Assembly (NCBI GenBank): GCA_024449915.1
Contig: JAMZAV010000008.1
Location: 62,001 to 126,000 of the forward strand
DNA: 64,000 nt
Source: Sweltsa coloradensis
Taxonomy: Eukaryota > Arthropoda > Insecta > Plecoptera > Chloroperlidae
Reading direction: 5' to 3'
Shown: one piece after another, positions 63,816 to 64,000 of the stretch
Position numbering within the stretch: position 1 is the stretch's first letter
Layout: each line of letters opens with the position of its first letter
Position numbers and translations under genes: made by a program
Notes under the pieces: generated by a model
Seen by the model: the letters and a program-made list of their open reading frames with translations, nothing else
Databases searched by the model: none
What the model was told of the DNA's origin: nothing

Positions 63816-64000
63816 CTGAAACAAAACAAAACATACATGAAGCTTTTGATAGTTAGTATTTCTGTTCTCAAGAAACATTTTCCACATCTGAAAATGTGTT
63901 ACGTTGATATTTATGAGTAAAAAGCGACATGCACAAGTGTACTTGAAAATAAAATGATTAGTAATACCATCAATTAATGCTTTAGTAATTCGCGTCCCGA
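63816..64000. other. Right edge, upstream of exon 1
   Basis: No start codon with a signal-like peptide and no promoter motif seen. The signal-peptide exon is probably just outside. Confidence 0.5.

Noticed and set aside
63684..63920. 78-codon plus-strand frame at the right edge
   Set aside because: It overlaps exon 1 on the other strand and has no recognisable family.
1..64000. CRISPR arrays, bacterial operons or viral genes
   Set aside because: The spliced minus-strand gene, GT-AG introns, LINE fragments and tRNA-derived SINEs are eukaryotic; no regular spacer array or viral gene was seen.

Overview
This is eukaryotic, AT-rich DNA. Almost the whole window is the interior of one very large gene on the minus strand, split into about 50 small exons by transposon-filled introns. 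The protein reads as apolipophorin (apoLp-II/I, retinoid- and fatty-acid-binding glycoprotein), the scaffold protein of insect lipophorin. The gene content says insect. Long introns, short exons and many non-autonomous transposons would suit a hemipteran with a large genome (leafhopper-like), but that placement is inference.

Layout, in transcript order (right to left). 63.8-47 kb: exons 1-12, the N-terminal lipid-transfer (Vitellogenin_N/LPD_N) module. 46.8-41 kb: exons 13-19, including the predicted apoLp-II/apoLp-I cleavage point and the start of the lipid-binding beta-sheet region. 36-11 kb: exons 20-42, the long repetitive beta-sheet body of apoLp-I. 10.9-3.7 kb: exons 43-49, an alpha-helical region with visible heptad and 11-residue periodicity. 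2.8-2.6 kb: exon 50, the first part of a von Willebrand factor type D domain. The gene runs off both ends: the signal-peptide exon should lie right of 64,000, and the rest of the vWD domain left of about 2,600. The 50 exons add up to about 11.0 kb (about 3,680 codons). Splice phases agree at every junction except exon 22 to 23, where the frame is off by one. Exon 24 lacks a good in-phase donor.

Introns hold most of the remaining structure. There are hAT-like elements (one with a perfect 8-bp target duplication), two related MITEs with CAGGGTGCGAATT ends, three palindromic elements with arms of about 200 bp, a TTAA-flanked element, three LINE 3' fragments, several tRNA-derived SINE heads, and a 1.9-kb tandem duplication that carries two intact-looking tRNA-Lys(CTT) genes. 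No second complete protein-coding gene was found.

No prokaryotic system, CRISPR array or virus was recognised. The most unusual points are coding-level: a minimal R-F-I-R cleavage site, a 19-residue acidic tract, a histidine-marked 11-residue repeat, the frame break at exons 22/23, and a CAG|ATAAGT donor.
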